From assembly GCA_026389955.1 (NCBI GenBank), contig JAPLGY010000154.1, forward strand, positions 1 to 7,018: a stretch of DNA of 7,018 nucleotides. Direction: 5' to 3'. This stretch comes from Caldilinea sp. Lineage in GTDB: Bacteria > Chloroflexota > Anaerolineae > Caldilineales > Caldilineaceae. A program made the position numbers and the translations under genes. Below the pieces are notes generated by a model. It saw only the letters and a program-made list of their open reading frames with translations, had not been told where the DNA came from and did not search any database. Positions 6,565 to 7,018 of this stretch are shown here, piece after piece; the stretch's first letter is position 1; each line of letters begins with the position of its first letter.

Positions 6565-7018
6565 ATGCCCATCTATCATCGCCCGCAGACTGGCAAGAAC
6601 AAAGCTCGACGCTCCTCCATTCCGTTCACCCACATTCTTCTTGCCGCGCATCCCACAGTCGGGCACACCAGTGCGCTCCGGGCAATCGGCGCGGAGTTGC
6701 GCGCACGCGGGCATGCCACAAGCTTCGCCATCATGCATGTGAGCGTCCCCTTTGCATCGGCCTGGCCCGCGCCGGTGCGTGCGGCGGTGAGTCTGCCGAA
6801 ACTTATTGCCGCCGAGGGCGCAAAGGTGCTGAAGCTGAACCCATCGCCAAAGGCGCTCTGGTATGCAGTCCAATTGCCGCATGCAGTTGGACAAAAAGAG
6901 CTGGAGATGGCCCTTGCCCTCTTCACCTCTGGGCTGGTATCACAGGCCCGGAGGATCGCCGCGCATGCGCTGCGCATCGATGCATCAGTGGTCGTGGGAG
7001 ACTACCTGATGCCGGCAG
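6565..7018 (+). CDS. GT-B glycosyltransferase, family 1 (MGT/UGT-like), N-terminal part; runs off the right edge
   Basis: Enzymes of this group pass a sugar from a nucleotide sugar to a small acceptor such as a macrolide, polyketide, sterol or carotenoid. The frame is open from ATG 6565 to the end, 151 codons of an expected 380-450. After a basic leader (residues 1-20) comes THILLAAHPTVGHTSALRAI (22-41), the first Rossmann strand and loop, with His34 in the usual place of the catalytic base. GAELRARGHATSFAI (42-56) follows as helix and second strand. The visible part ends VVVGDYLMPA, matching the later acceptor-domain strand (D-x-V-V-x-D-like) of the family. The donor-binding C-terminal domain is outside the window. 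ATG 6565 has only a weak purine-rich AGAGA 5 bases upstream, but it lies about 50 bases after a strong promoter and no better start exists. The acceptor cannot be told. The gene faces away from the kinase operon. Confidence 0.8.
   Translation, partial: MPIYHRPQTGKNKARRSSIPFTHILLAAHPTVGHTSALRAIGAELRARGHATSFAIMHVSVPFASAWPAPVRAAVSLPKLIAAEGAKVLKLNPSPKALWYAVQLPHAVGQKELEMALALFTSGLVSQARRIAAHALRIDASVVVGDYLMPA

Noticed and set aside
6110..6742. A 210-codon plus-strand open frame spanning the divergent region
   Set aside because: It overlaps the kinase start antisense and the glycosyltransferase in another frame, and its low-complexity product looks non-coding.
6439..6977. Minus-strand open frames over the right end
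   Set aside because: They are antisense to the glycosyltransferase N-terminal fold signature, which is far more convincing.

Overview
The window is GC-rich bacterial DNA. The gene mix (an Ntn-hydrolase amidase, a UPF0175/DUF3368-type toxin-antitoxin relic, a TSUP permease, an enolase-superfamily sugar-acid enzyme, a xylulokinase-like gene and a GT1-type glycosyltransferase) would suit a member of the Chloroflexota or a similar soil or water bacterium. No rRNA or other taxonomic marker is present, so this is a weak inference. No tRNA, rRNA, CRISPR array or intact insertion sequence was seen.

Layout. Bases 1-2221 (+) hold a penicillin-acylase-family amidase whose N-terminus lies outside the left edge. 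Bases 2222-2475 are non-coding and contain two interleaved inverted repeats (2375-2460) that could form a pseudoknot or two alternative hairpins. Bases 2476-2834 (+) hold the remains of a toxin-antitoxin pair: a UPF0175 (VapB-like) antitoxin lacking its N-terminus, overlapped by a DUF3368-type PIN toxin cut to about one third of normal length. Bases 2835-3002 separate this from a leftward gene block and contain a minus-strand open stretch of unknown origin.

The leftward block (6233 to 3003, minus strand) reads: a xylulokinase-like FGGY kinase broken by two internal deletions, then a TauE/SafE (TSUP) membrane permease, then a mandelate-racemase-subgroup enolase-superfamily enzyme with all expected catalytic residues. 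The genes are tightly spaced or overlapping and look like one sugar or sugar-acid utilisation operon. Its kinase is dead while the two downstream genes remain open.

Bases 6234-6564 form a divergent intergenic region with a good sigma70-type promoter facing right and an inverted repeat near the kinase start. From 6565 to the right edge (+) runs the N-terminal part of a GT-B, family 1-like glycosyltransferase.

Decay is the common theme: three of the seven genes (antitoxin, toxin, kinase) are visibly truncated or frameshifted, while the amidase, permease, enolase-family enzyme and glycosyltransferase are open as far as can be seen.
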